Shown piece after piece: positions 19,732 through 28,722 of a stretch of DNA of 64,000 nucleotides. How positions within the stretch are numbered: the first letter of the stretch is position 1; the number at the start of each line of letters is the position of its first letter. Source of the stretch: Pragia fontium DSM 5563 = ATCC 49100 (lineage in GTDB: Bacteria > Pseudomonadota > Gammaproteobacteria > Enterobacterales > Enterobacteriaceae); NCBI RefSeq assembly GCF_900112475.1, contig NZ_FOLW01000008.1, positions 82,535 through 146,534 on the forward strand, read 5' to 3'. The notes under the pieces are model-generated. The model saw nothing but the letters and a program-made list of their open reading frames with translations, did no database searches and had not been told where the DNA came from. The position numbers and the translations under genes were made by a program.

Positions 19732-21066
19732 TTATTTATTAGTCACTTTATTACGATCCCACAAAAGACGGGGATCAAACATCATAGCCGCAAACATGGT
19801 CAAAATAACCACCATCGCAAACAGTATTGCACCAACATCTGGATAAACACTCATCAATTTTCCCATACGAACCAGTGCAGATAATACACCGATCACAAAT
19901 ACATCGATCATTGACCAACGACCAACGAATTCAACAATTTCATAAATAAAATGCATCTTTTCCCGATCGAGATGATTGTTTGACTTTCCTTTATCCGATG
20001 CGTCATAGCAAAGCCAGGCAATGGCCAGAATCTTCAAAGTAGGCACCATAATACTGGCAATAAATATCACCAAGGCAACCGGATATGAACCATCCTGCCA
20101 CAATAAAATAACTCCGGACATAATGTTGGATGCTGATGGATTTCCCAGTACTTCGGTCACCATTATCGGTAATATATTGGCCGGAATATAAATAATAACC
20201 GAGGTTAGCAATAACGCGAGAGTCCACTGCAAGCTATTGGCACGCCGAGCATGTGCAACGGTATGACAACGTGGACACTTAGTTTCCTCTGCGGGTAGAA
20301 TCGCCATACAACATGGACAAGAGCGCAAACCTTGCTCTAAGCCAGACAGGCCAACTTGAGGTGTTTTGGTTAAAGGAGGAGGCGACTGAATATTCTGCCA
20401 AAGCCAATAACGATCCAAACACTGAAATGCTCTTACCTGCAGTAAACAAAACAAACAATAGGGTATAAAACTGGCGCCGATACCAATATCACCGTAAGCC
20501 ATTAACTTAACGAAACTCACCAAGACGCCGACTAAAAATATCTCAACCATGCACCAGACTTTAGCCTGATAAATCATCCGCCCCATCATCACTTTTAAGC
20601 GATAAGGCAGCTTCACCTTAAGGCACAACAGGATAATCGCCACCATACAAAATGCGGGTATCAGTTGCACAAAAATAACGAATAGTGTGGCCAAGCTAGC
20701 ATAATCGTCGCTGACCATCGCTTGAGGGATCTCAATCAATCGAATCTGATTATAAATGCCGGATACCCGCATATTGATAAACGGAAATAAATTGGCAAAT
20801 AACATCATAATCAGGGCACTGGCCGCACAGGTAACAGGTTGTAATACTGGCTCAACCCACCGAGCACTGAGCGTAGTGTGGCAGCGAGGACAAACGGCCT
20901 TATCCCCTTCTTGAATATCCGGCAGTTGCACCATCAAATCACACTGTGGGCATAAAACCAGCTTGTCCGTTTTTTCTTCCACTACTGCATGCGGCTTTCC
21001 ACTGCCAGTTTGCTTAACATCCGCCCGTGGCAGCGATGCATGAGAACAGCCTGCATCTGTACACAT
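19732..21066 (-). CDS. pqiA: PqiA, inner-membrane component of the Pqi lipid transport system
   Basis: Integral membrane partner of PqiB; in E. coli the pqi genes respond to SoxRS and paraquat. 444 aa from the ATG at 21066, which lies 8 nt after AAAAGG; a GTG at 21075 would sit inside that site. Two zinc-ribbon-like segments (Cys39, Cys42, Cys59 and Cys62, then a second CPCC/CPRC pair near 250-270) each precede a four-helix PqiA membrane domain. Compared with E. coli (417 aa) it has about 25-30 extra N-terminal residues before the first ribbon, with Cys and His of unclear use. First gene of pqiABC. Confidence 0.94.
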   Translation of the reverse strand: MCTDAGCSHASLPRADVKQTGSGKPHAVVEEKTDKLVLCPQCDLMVQLPDIQEGDKAVCPRCHTTLSARWVEPVLQPVTCAASALIMMLFANLFPFINMRVSGIYNQIRLIEIPQAMVSDDYASLATLFVIFVQLIPAFCMVAIILLCLKVKLPYRLKVMMGRMIYQAKVWCMVEIFLVGVLVSFVKLMAYGDIGIGASFIPYCLFCLLQVRAFQCLDRYWLWQNIQSPPPLTKTPQVGLSGLEQGLRSCPCCMAILPAEETKCPRCHTVAHARRANSLQWTLALLLTSVIIYIPANILPIMVTEVLGNPSASNIMSGVILLWQDGSYPVALVIFIASIMVPTLKILAIAWLCYDASDKGKSNNHLDREKMHFIYEIVEFVGRWSMIDVFVIGVLSALVRMGKLMSVYPDVGAILFAMVVILTMFAAMMFDPRLLWDRNKVTNK

Positions 21067-21144
21067 AACTACCACCTTTTATTGTCAGAAAGAGAATCCA
21101 TCATTTACGAACAAATTAATACGATTAAATGAAAATACCAAGAC

Positions 21145-21179
21145 TGGTGATGTGTAATTTATTTCATCACACATCACCA
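21145..21179. promoter_or_regulatory. Perfect inverted repeat between uup and pqiA
   Basis: TGGTGATGTGT and ACACATCACCA are perfectly complementary over 11 bp with a 13-nt spacer. The element is about 80 bp upstream of the pqiA start and about 100 bp after the uup stop. There is no T tract on the minus strand, so a simple terminator for uup is doubtful; it could be an operator or RNA hairpin. Confidence 0.4.
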
Positions 21180-21280
21180 AGAATGATAGGTGTAACACAA
21201 TATTAAACGCTTTCATTAGCTTTGAGCGCTACCGTCACCGCCGTATCTATTTGCTAATGTGACATTTCAATACGCGCTTA

Positions 21281-23185
21281 TTAACCATTTTTCTGCGATT
21301 CAAGCTCTTCCCAGCGGAGAAAAGCATCTTCAAACGCCTTCTCTGCCGTCGCTAAATCCATCAATGTCTTTTGTGTTACTTCATGAGACTGATTAAAAAA
21401 TGAAGCATCACCAACCTGAGCCTGTAATGTAGCAACCTGAGCTTCCAACTGCTCAATTTTAGCCGGTAGCCCTTCCAACTCACGCTGTTGGTTATAGCTT
21501 AGCTTACTGGCCGTACGCTTTTTCTCTTCATTTTTTTGAACGACAGGCTTAGCCTCTTCCGCGAAAGCTGGAGCCTTCAACGTTTGCACATTGGCCTGTT
21601 GATGATGAGCGTCAAAATACCCACCAACATACTGTTTTATCACGCCCTGACCTTCAAAAATCCAACAATCGGTCACTGAGTTATCAACAAATTGCCTATC
21701 GTGACTAACCAGCAACACGGTACCGGTATAATCATTCAGCAGTTCTTCCAATAGCTCCAGTGTTTCGATATCAAGATCGTTAGTTGGTTCATCCAGAATC
21801 AGTAAATTACTCGGTTTTAAAAATAAACGAGCTAACAACAGTCGATTTCTTTCCCCACCGGATAAAGCCCTCACTGGCGTCATGGCCCGTTTAGGATGGA
21901 ACAAGAAGTCCTGTAGATAACCCAATACATGGCGTGAACGGCCATTAACCATTACTTCCTGTTTGCCATCTGCCAGATTATCAATCACGGTTTTATCCGG
22001 ATCCAATTCAGCCCGATGCTGATCGAAATAGGCCACCTCGAGTTTGGTACCACCACTCACTGTACCACTGTCAGGTTTTAACTGTTGTAGCATTAATTTT
22101 AATAAGGTGGTTTTACCACAACCGTTCGGTCCAATCAGGGCAATTTTGTCACCGCGTAGCACCTGAACAGAGAAGTCTTTGACCAACGTTTTTCCACCAA
22201 CGCTATAGCTAACGTTCTCCAGCTCAAAAATAATTTTTCCGGAGCGCAGGGACTCTTCCGCTTGCATTTTTGCCGTACCCATAGTGGTACGACGCGCTGC
22301 GTGCTCATTACGCATCGCTTTTAATGCCCTAACGCGGCCTTCATTACGCGTTCGACGCGCCTTAATCCCTTGGCGGATCCAAACCTCTTCCTGCGCTAAG
22401 CGACGATCGAATTCGGCATTTTGTAGCTCCTCGACTCGTAACGCTTCTTCTTTACCTTGAAGATAAAGATCGTAGTTACCTGGCCATGACACCAGCTTGC
22501 CGCGATCCAGATCGACAATGCGCGTTGCCATATTGCGAATAAATGAACGGTCATGGGAAATAAAAATAATGCTGCCCTGATACTCTTTCAGAAATTCTTC
22601 TAACCACGAGATCGTTTCAATATCCAAATGGTTAGTCGGTTCATCCAGCAATAAAACATCAGGTTCAGAAACCAGTGCTCGGGCCAGTGCAGCTTTACGT
22701 AACCAACCGCCCGACAGCGAAGAGAGCAACGCATCAGCCGATAGCTCTAACTTAGCCAACACGCTTCTTATTCGGCTATCGATCAGCCAAGCTCCCTGAT
22801 GATCCAGTTCTTCCTGTAAGACAGCCAGTTTGTTCAGATTCTGTTCGCTGGGATCCTGCCCGATGATCTGGGACAGATGATAATACTCTTTTAATTGCCC
22901 AGCCTGCTTCTCTACTCCTTCGGCCACAAAATCAAACACACTTCCCGCAACATTACGCGGAGGATCCTGTTGCAGGCGAGAAACCACCAGATCTTGTTCA
23001 AATATCAACTGGCCATCATCCAACGGTAACTCCTTGTTGAGAATCTTCAACAGGGTAGATTTTCCAGCTCCGTTACGGCCAACCAGACAAACCCGCTCAT
23101 TGGGTTCAATATGCAGTTCAGTGTTATCCAGTAAAGGCGCATCGCTAAATGACAGCCATGCGCCGGACATATTAATTAAAGACAT
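21281..23185 (-). CDS. uup: ABC-F family ATPase Uup
   Basis: Cytosolic ABC-F protein with two nucleotide-binding domains and no membrane part; it binds branched DNA in vitro and affects transposon excision and ribosome function. The protein is 634 aa (E. coli 635). Walker A motifs are GRNGAGKST (about 36-44) and GPNGCGKTT (about 352-360); the signature motifs are LSGGWLRKA and LSGGERNR. The interdomain linker is EVWIRQGIKARRTRNEGRVRAL, and a C-terminal coiled coil (about 560-634) binds DNA in E. coli. It starts 3 bp after the rlmL stop, so rlmL-uup is an operon. Confidence 0.96.
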   Translation of the reverse strand: MSLINMSGAWLSFSDAPLLDNTELHIEPNERVCLVGRNGAGKSTLLKILNKELPLDDGQLIFEQDLVVSRLQQDPPRNVAGSVFDFVAEGVEKQAGQLKEYYHLSQIIGQDPSEQNLNKLAVLQEELDHQGAWLIDSRIRSVLAKLELSADALLSSLSGGWLRKAALARALVSEPDVLLLDEPTNHLDIETISWLEEFLKEYQGSIIFISHDRSFIRNMATRIVDLDRGKLVSWPGNYDLYLQGKEEALRVEELQNAEFDRRLAQEEVWIRQGIKARRTRNEGRVRALKAMRNEHAARRTTMGTAKMQAEESLRSGKIIFELENVSYSVGGKTLVKDFSVQVLRGDKIALIGPNGCGKTTLLKLMLQQLKPDSGTVSGGTKLEVAYFDQHRAELDPDKTVIDNLADGKQEVMVNGRSRHVLGYLQDFLFHPKRAMTPVRALSGGERNRLLLARLFLKPSNLLILDEPTNDLDIETLELLEELLNDYTGTVLLVSHDRQFVDNSVTDCWIFEGQGVIKQYVGGYFDAHHQQANVQTLKAPAFAEEAKPVVQKNEEKKRTASKLSYNQQRELEGLPAKIEQLEAQVATLQAQVGDASFFNQSHEVTQKTLMDLATAEKAFEDAFLRWEELESQKNG

Positions 23186-23188
23186 CGG

Positions 23189-25357
23189 TTACTTACCTTC
23201 ATTAGCATGGCTTAACAGCCAGCAATTATGGATTTGTCGGTTACGAGCAAAATCGGTAGACAGCGTTTTTTCTGATATCTCTTGCGCCGTTAACCCTAAT
23301 TTGGCTAAGCCGTCTAGATCCATCTTAAAACCACGCTTATTGTTTGAGAACATGATGGTTCCCCGCGGGCGTAGCATTCTCTTTAGATCGGTCATGAGCG
23401 CTAAATGATCGCGCTGAACGTCAAAGCTATTCTCCATACGCTTGGAGTTAGAGAACGTAGGAGGATCAATAAAAATCACGTCAAACTGTTCATTTGTCTG
23501 GTTCATCCAGCCTAAACAGTCAGCCTGAATCAGACGATGCTGTCGGCCTGTCAGGTCATTCGCCCGCAGATTGCGCTCTGCCCACTCCAGATAAGTACGC
23601 GACATATCAACCGTAGTGGTACTGCGCGCACCTCCGACACCCGCATGCACGCTGGCAGAACCGGTATAGGCAAAAAGATTCAGAAAATCTTTATTCTTAC
23701 ACATCTGTCCTAGCATACGACGCGCAATACGATGATCGAGGAACAGTCCGGTATCCAAATAGTCGGTCAGATTCACCCACAGTTTAGTGCCAAATTCGTT
23801 AACCAGGAAAAATTCACCTTTTTGCGCCAGTTTTTCATATTGGCTTTTGCCTTTTTGCTTTTCACGCACTTTAAGGATCAGCGCGCTGGCCGGTAAATTT
23901 AACACCGCCAGCGTGGCGTTAATCGCATCAAACAAACGTTGGCGAGCTTTTTGCGGATCGACACTTTTCGGTGGAGCATATTCCTGCAACACATACTTAC
24001 TGCCATAGCGGTCCAATGCTAAATTATATTCTGGTAAATCAGCATCATACAGACGGTAACATTCAATACCTTCTTGTTTCGCCCACTTGTCCAATTTTTT
24101 GACATTTTTACGCAGGCGATTAGCGAAGTCAGCGGCGATCTGCACCGATTGTTCAGGAGGCTGTTCATGTCCAGCAATCTTATTCTCCTGACTGTCAGCA
24201 CCTTGGCGCATATTCTCCGACAACTGATAATTTTTCTGTACGCAATCCAGAGGGCCATTCTTCGCTTTAAACTGACGTCCCGCTCGCAACTGCAAACAGC
24301 TAAGTAAGTCCGGTGAAGCACTAAACAGTGAAAGATTCCAACCACCAAAATCACGTTTCATGATTTGGCCAAGGGCACTGTGCAAAGCAATCAATGCCGG
24401 TTCACTGTCCAAACGTTCACCATAAGGAGGGTTGCTCAATACCGTACCGTGCGTTCCCGCAGGTAATGGATTGACCAGACGTGTTAGTTCTTGCGTTTCA
24501 AAATGGATTAAACTGGCAACGCCAGCCCGACGCGCATTGACTTTAGCAATTTCAATCACTCGACGATCGTGGTCATAGCCATAAAAACGAGATTGGGTGT
24601 TATTGACCCCACGGCTCGCCCTAACCTGAGCTTCTGCTAATAACTCACGCCATAGTTCCGCGTTATGACCCAGCCACTGATTAAAGCCCCAGTAATCCCG
24701 ACGCAGACCTGGTGCAATATCAGCAGCCATCATAGCCGCTTCAATCAACAACGTACCTGAACCACACATCGGATCAACCATCGGCGTTTCCGGCTGCCAG
24801 CCAGAACGCATCACAATCGCCGCCGCCAAATTCTCTTTTAACGGCGCCAGCCCCGCAGCATCACGATAACCACGTTGATGTAATCCATCGCCGCTTAAGT
24901 CGATAGCAACGCTGGCTCGCTCTTTCTGCAAGAAAACATTAATTCGAATATCTGGCTGTAGCTTAGCAACATTCGGACGCTGCTGAACCTTACGTGTAAA
25001 GCTATCAACCACCGCATCTTTTACTTTCAGCGCACCATATTGGCTATTACGAATTTCTTCGTTAGTGCCGGTAAAATTAACCGCGAAGGTTTTATCTACA
25101 CCGAACATCGCTGGCCAATTGATCGCATTCACCCCAAGATACAGATCCATATCGCTGTATACTTTGAATTCATTCAACGGCATAAGAATACGCGAAGCCA
25201 ACCGGCTCCATAGCAAACTGGTATACATCAGGCGTTCGTCGCCTTCAAAATGCACGCCTCCCTGAACCACTTTACAGGCACTTGCTCCCAGCGCTTCTAG
25301 CTCAGTTTTTAATAGTTCTTCCAGACCACGCGCCGTACTGGCAAACAGAGAGATCAT
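23189..25357 (-). CDS. rlmL: 23S rRNA methyltransferase RlmKL (m2G2445 / m7G2069)
   Basis: Fused bifunctional enzyme: the N-terminal RlmL half makes m2G2445 and the C-terminal RlmK half makes m7G2069 in 23S rRNA. 722 aa from the ATG at 25357, chosen because [15 protein letters not shown] matches the E. coli start; there is no good ribosome site, and an in-frame ATG at 25375 would add six residues. A THUMP domain (about 45-155) is followed by the first SAM site DPMCGSGT (195-202) with NPPYGER (about 310), then the second methyltransferase with [13 protein letters not shown] and [11 protein letters not shown]. Upstream of uup, divergent from ycbX. Confidence 0.96.
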   Translation of the reverse strand: MISLFASTARGLEELLKTELEALGASACKVVQGGVHFEGDERLMYTSLLWSRLASRILMPLNEFKVYSDMDLYLGVNAINWPAMFGVDKTFAVNFTGTNEEIRNSQYGALKVKDAVVDSFTRKVQQRPNVAKLQPDIRINVFLQKERASVAIDLSGDGLHQRGYRDAAGLAPLKENLAAAIVMRSGWQPETPMVDPMCGSGTLLIEAAMMAADIAPGLRRDYWGFNQWLGHNAELWRELLAEAQVRASRGVNNTQSRFYGYDHDRRVIEIAKVNARRAGVASLIHFETQELTRLVNPLPAGTHGTVLSNPPYGERLDSEPALIALHSALGQIMKRDFGGWNLSLFSASPDLLSCLQLRAGRQFKAKNGPLDCVQKNYQLSENMRQGADSQENKIAGHEQPPEQSVQIAADFANRLRKNVKKLDKWAKQEGIECYRLYDADLPEYNLALDRYGSKYVLQEYAPPKSVDPQKARQRLFDAINATLAVLNLPASALILKVREKQKGKSQYEKLAQKGEFFLVNEFGTKLWVNLTDYLDTGLFLDHRIARRMLGQMCKNKDFLNLFAYTGSASVHAGVGGARSTTTVDMSRTYLEWAERNLRANDLTGRQHRLIQADCLGWMNQTNEQFDVIFIDPPTFSNSKRMENSFDVQRDHLALMTDLKRMLRPRGTIMFSNNKRGFKMDLDGLAKLGLTAQEISEKTLSTDFARNRQIHNCWLLSHANEGK

Positions 25358-25568
25358 AACGTCATAACACCACATAATAAAAATAGTGCTGCATTATAGC
25401 CAATCCATGCGCTTTGTCATAAAGTTACCCTTTATTTATTACTGAATTCTCCAATCCGTTGGGTCTTTCTGGTTACTGGATCCTGGCAACCCTGCCATTT
25501 ATTCACTCAGACCAAGCCCTTAGCAGCAGAAATCAGTACATTCATTAAGTCATCAATGGAGCTTTCGC

Positions 25569-26672
25569 GTGGTTACTCTTTCCCGTTTATATGTACACCC
25601 GGTTAAATCAATGCGCGGGCTGGAACTTTCCCATGCTCAGGTTGGCGAAAGCGGCTTAGCCTTTGACCGTATTTTTATGGTGACCGATCCTGACGGGACT
25701 TTTATTACTGCTCGACAATATCCGCAGTTGGTTCGTTTTATTCCTGCTCTGTTGATTAACGGTATTTCCATCACTGCCCCTGATGGCCAACATCAAACCG
25801 TCGCTTTTAGCGACTTCTCTGCTGATATGTCACCCACGGAAGTCTGGGGTAATCATTTTTCTGCCCATATTGCCCCAGAAAGTATCAACCAATGGCTCAG
25901 CAGCTATCTGCGCCGCACGGTTCAACTACGTTGGGTTGGGCCTGAGCTAACCCGTCGGGTAAAAAATCGTCCGGAAACACCGCTGTCATTTGCTGATGGC
26001 TTTCCCTATCTGTTGATTAATGAAACCTCTTTTCAGGCACTACAAGCTCGTTGTCCCAGCAATATTGTGATTGAGCAATTTCGGCCAAATTTAATTATTC
26101 GCGATGCCGCTCCGTTTGCCGAAGATAACTGGCAAACCATTCGTATTGGAGAGGTTATTTTCGATCTGGTTAAGCCCTGTAGCCGCTGTATTCTAACCAC
26201 GGTAAACACTGAAAATGGGCGTAAACATCCTCAAGGTGAACCGTTACGCACCCTGCAACAGTTTAGAACTGCGGAAAATGGCGATGTTGATTTTGGTCAA
26301 AACCTGATTGCCCGTAATAGTGGTGTGGTAAGACTGGGGGATAAAATCGAGATTCTGGCAACCCATCCCGCCAGAGTGTATAAATCCAGTCAACCAATAG
26401 AAACCATAGAACAAGAAAGCGTTGAGCCCAAAGATGTGGTTATCAGCTATGGCGAACATACTTTCCTCGGTAATAATCAACAGGTATTACTGGAACAGTT
26501 GGAACAAAATGGTATCCAGATTCCTTATTCCTGCCGGGCGGGTATTTGTGGATGTTGTAGAATCAAGCTGGAAACAGGGGAAGTCAGTGCGTTAAGAAAA
26601 GGGGCAATCAAAAGAGATGGGTCTGTCCTTGCCTGTAGCTGCATACCTAAAGGCAATATCAAACTAGCTTAA
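25569..26672 (+). CDS. ycbX: YcbX, MOSC-domain protein with C-terminal 2Fe-2S ferredoxin domain
   Basis: In E. coli YcbX detoxifies N-hydroxylated base analogues such as 6-hydroxylaminopurine, using the molybdenum cofactor and electrons from CysJ. The protein is 367 aa (E. coli 369). A MOSC N-terminal barrel ([13 protein letters not shown]) and a MOSC core ([20 protein letters not shown] with the Mo-ligating Cys) precede a plant-type ferredoxin domain with [16 protein letters not shown] and a later Cys in ACSCIP. The start is GTG at 25569, 7 nt after GGAG. Between divergent rlmL and convergent zapC, as in E. coli. Confidence 0.94.
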   Translation: MVTLSRLYVHPVKSMRGLELSHAQVGESGLAFDRIFMVTDPDGTFITARQYPQLVRFIPALLINGISITAPDGQHQTVAFSDFSADMSPTEVWGNHFSAHIAPESINQWLSSYLRRTVQLRWVGPELTRRVKNRPETPLSFADGFPYLLINETSFQALQARCPSNIVIEQFRPNLIIRDAAPFAEDNWQTIRIGEVIFDLVKPCSRCILTTVNTENGRKHPQGEPLRTLQQFRTAENGDVDFGQNLIARNSGVVRLGDKIEILATHPARVYKSSQPIETIEQESVEPKDVVISYGEHTFLGNNQQVLLEQLEQNGIQIPYSCRAGICGCCRIKLETGEVSALRKGAIKRDGSVLACSCIPKGNIKLA

Positions 26673-26690
26673 TAATTTAAGCTAGTTTAT

Positions 26691-27245
26691 TTATACGGCT
26701 CGTGCCAATGAATGGCTTTGTGAATCAGTATTCTCAATCACTACGGTCATCATTCTGTCATGCATTACTTTAATCGCATCACCTAACTGTAGACATTTAC
26801 CAGAGAGCGCCATGTAAGACTGAGCTACCAGGCACAGACTGGCGTTCTCACCGGCATCGACCACCAGCAAAATAGCGGTTTCACCATTTTCAATCAGGGT
26901 AACGGCTACCAGGTCGCCACACTTAGGCTGGAGATCCACACCCTGCTGAACAAAATACCAGCTTTTAGGCATCAGCGGTTTAAGAAAGCGATGAGCCGAT
27001 AGCGCATTTAGCGTTAACTCTGCACGCTGATCGTTAGTTAAAGGCAAGCAACGGCAGCATTCTTCCAATTCAAAAAATAGCGCGGCATCGTCAACACAAA
27101 ATGCGGATTCGGTAAACGCATCAGGCGTCAACATCTTGGTAGAAAAACGCGAACGAAAAATCATTTCATTAGATAAATCTAACATCAATCGATCGTGTTC
27201 TTCATCAAAATACCAGCGCCAGTTATCGTCTGGCTTAATCCTCAT
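26691..27245 (-). CDS. zapC: Cell division protein ZapC
   Basis: Cytoplasmic FtsZ-associated protein that bundles FtsZ filaments and stabilises the Z ring. The protein is 184 aa (E. coli 180). The N-terminus [23 protein letters not shown] is nearly the family consensus, and [13 protein letters not shown] and [14 protein letters not shown] are also conserved. It is about 190 bp downstream of pyrD on the same strand; E. coli has the same order (pyrD, zapC, ycbX). Its start is fixed by homology at 27245. Confidence 0.95.
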   Translation of the reverse strand: MRIKPDDNWRWYFDEEHDRLMLDLSNEMIFRSRFSTKMLTPDAFTESAFCVDDAALFFELEECCRCLPLTNDQRAELTLNALSAHRFLKPLMPKSWYFVQQGVDLQPKCGDLVAVTLIENGETAILLVVDAGENASLCLVAQSYMALSGKCLQLGDAIKVMHDRMMTVVIENTDSQSHSLARAV

Positions 27246-27389
27246 TATTCTTTCCTTAAACTATAAAACAAAATGAATGTATTTTTACGGCTTATGGCTA
27301 CATTAAATATCGCCTATTAGCGTAGTAAAAATGAGATATTCATAACCGAAGTGATAAATATAATATCAAACTATTAAAATATAGAACAA

Positions 27390-27413
27390 CCGGAGGAAAA
27401 AATAAACCCCCGG
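27390..27413 (-). terminator. Weak terminator-like hairpin after pyrD
   Basis: On the minus strand CCGGGGG can pair with CCTCCGG (one mismatch) around a T-rich 10-nt loop, followed by a T-rich tail. It lies 23 nt past the pyrD stop. Confidence 0.35.
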
Positions 27414-27435
27414 CTCTTAATTAAAATAAATAAAA

Positions 27436-28446
27436 CTAAATATGAGTAAGAATTTCTTTAACTAAAGCTGGCCCCTTAAAAATAAAGCCGGAATAAATTT
27501 GAATTAATGAAGATCCCGCCGCTATCTTTTCTCTGGCGGAGATCAATGAATCGATCCCACCCACGCCGATAATAGGTAACCGCCCATTTAACTCTATCGC
27601 TAAACGGTGGATCATTTCAGTACTCTTTAATTGTAAAGGACGTCCACTTAAACCACCGATTTGATCGCAATTAATTAATTCATTCACCAGAGATCTATCT
27701 AACGTGGTATTTGTTGCAATAACACCATCAATATTATGTCGTATTAAACTATCCGCAATCTGGATCAATTCTTCTTCAGAAAGATCCGGCGCGATCTTAA
27801 CGGCAATTGGAACATATTTAGCATGGCGTTTTGCTAATTCAGTTTGTCTATTCTTAATCGCCATTAATAGATCGTCTAATGCTTCACCATATTGCAGAGT
27901 ACGTAATCCAGGTGTATTTGGAGAAGAGATATTAACGGCAATATAACCCGCGTAAGGATAAACTTTATCCATACAAATCAAATAGTCATCTTTCCCTTGT
28001 TCTACCGGGGTAACTTTATTCTTACCAATATTAACGCCAATAATGCCATTAAAATGGCTCTTCTTTATATTCTCGACTAAATTATCAACGCCGAGATTAT
28101 TGAAGCCCATTCGGTTGATCAAGCCTTCAGCAGGTAGGATCCTGAATAACCGTGGCTTATCATTTCCGGGCTGAGGTTCCGGAGTTACAGTACCCACTTC
28201 GATCGATCCAAACCCCATGGCACCTAATGCATCAATACACTCGCCATCCTTATCTAAACCCGCCGCCAGACCCAGTGGATTCTTAAATGTAAGTCCCATA
28301 CAGGTAACGGGTTTATCAGGCACCGACTGGCGAATAAGAAATTGTAATGGCGTACCATTAATACGATGAAGCAACTGAAATGTGAATTCATGTGCACGTT
28401 CAGGATCAAGCTGAAACAGCGCTTTCCTGATGAAGGGATAGAACAT
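27436..28446 (-). CDS. pyrD: Dihydroorotate dehydrogenase (quinone), class 2
   Basis: Membrane-associated FMN enzyme that oxidises dihydroorotate to orotate in UMP synthesis, passing electrons to quinones. 336 aa from the ATG at 28446, exactly the E. coli length, with AAGGAG 7 nt upstream. The N-terminal helix pair ([19 protein letters not shown]) is the class 2 membrane-binding element. The catalytic base is Ser175 in [14 protein letters not shown] motifs are [16 protein letters not shown] and [15 protein letters not shown]. The leader hairpin upstream suggests the pyrimidine-sensitive start control known for enteric pyrD. Confidence 0.97.
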   Translation of the reverse strand: MFYPFIRKALFQLDPERAHEFTFQLLHRINGTPLQFLIRQSVPDKPVTCMGLTFKNPLGLAAGLDKDGECIDALGAMGFGSIEVGTVTPEPQPGNDKPRLFRILPAEGLINRMGFNNLGVDNLVENIKKSHFNGIIGVNIGKNKVTPVEQGKDDYLICMDKVYPYAGYIAVNISSPNTPGLRTLQYGEALDDLLMAIKNRQTELAKRHAKYVPIAVKIAPDLSEEELIQIADSLIRHNIDGVIATNTTLDRSLVNELINCDQIGGLSGRPLQLKSTEMIHRLAIELNGRLPIIGVGGIDSLISAREKIAAGSSLIQIYSGFIFKGPALVKEILTHI

Positions 28447-28489
28447 TACTCTCTCCTTAAATCCGGCTATCAACCGGGGGCACATTATT
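28447..28489 (-). promoter_or_regulatory. pyrD promoter/leader with hairpin ahead of the ribosome site
   Basis: On the minus strand AATAAT (28489-28484) can act as -10 element. About 5-10 nt later is a run of C (28479-28475), followed by CCGG-TTGATAG-CCGG and then the AAGGAG ribosome site. In E. coli and Salmonella pyrC and pyrD, the nucleotide chosen for transcription start (C or G) decides whether a leader hairpin blocks translation. The layout fits, but the start site is not shown by sequence alone. Confidence 0.45.
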
Positions 28490-28541
28490 CAGTAATCTGT
28501 GGTTAAAATAAATGATCAATGACAGAAATTAAGTTTAATGG

Positions 28542-28693
28542 CAGCGAATATTTCGTCCACTATCAGTACAGAGAACAAATCAACGTCCATATACGTGGCC
28601 GAGCAAGGGGCGTTAAGGACGAACGCCCCCTGCATTCCAGCGCTCAAAGAAAGGCCAAAAGAAAAAGCCAACTCATCAAATGTTCTTAACCAA
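28542..28693 (+). repeat. Dispersed structured intergenic repeat, short copy (B)
   Basis: Second copy of the element at 16351-16651, without the 151-bp middle part. The core hairpin (28607-28629) is GGGGCGTT / AACGCCCC with loop AAGGACG. Relative to copy A both changed stem positions are compensated (A-T to G-C and C-G to T-A), which argues for a selected RNA or DNA structure. It lies between the pyrD start and the pepN stop, where E. coli has the ssu operon, and fills most of the 276-bp gap. Confidence 0.8.
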
Positions 28694-28722
28694 CAAACAC
28701 TATCGAGCTGGCTTAATATTAC

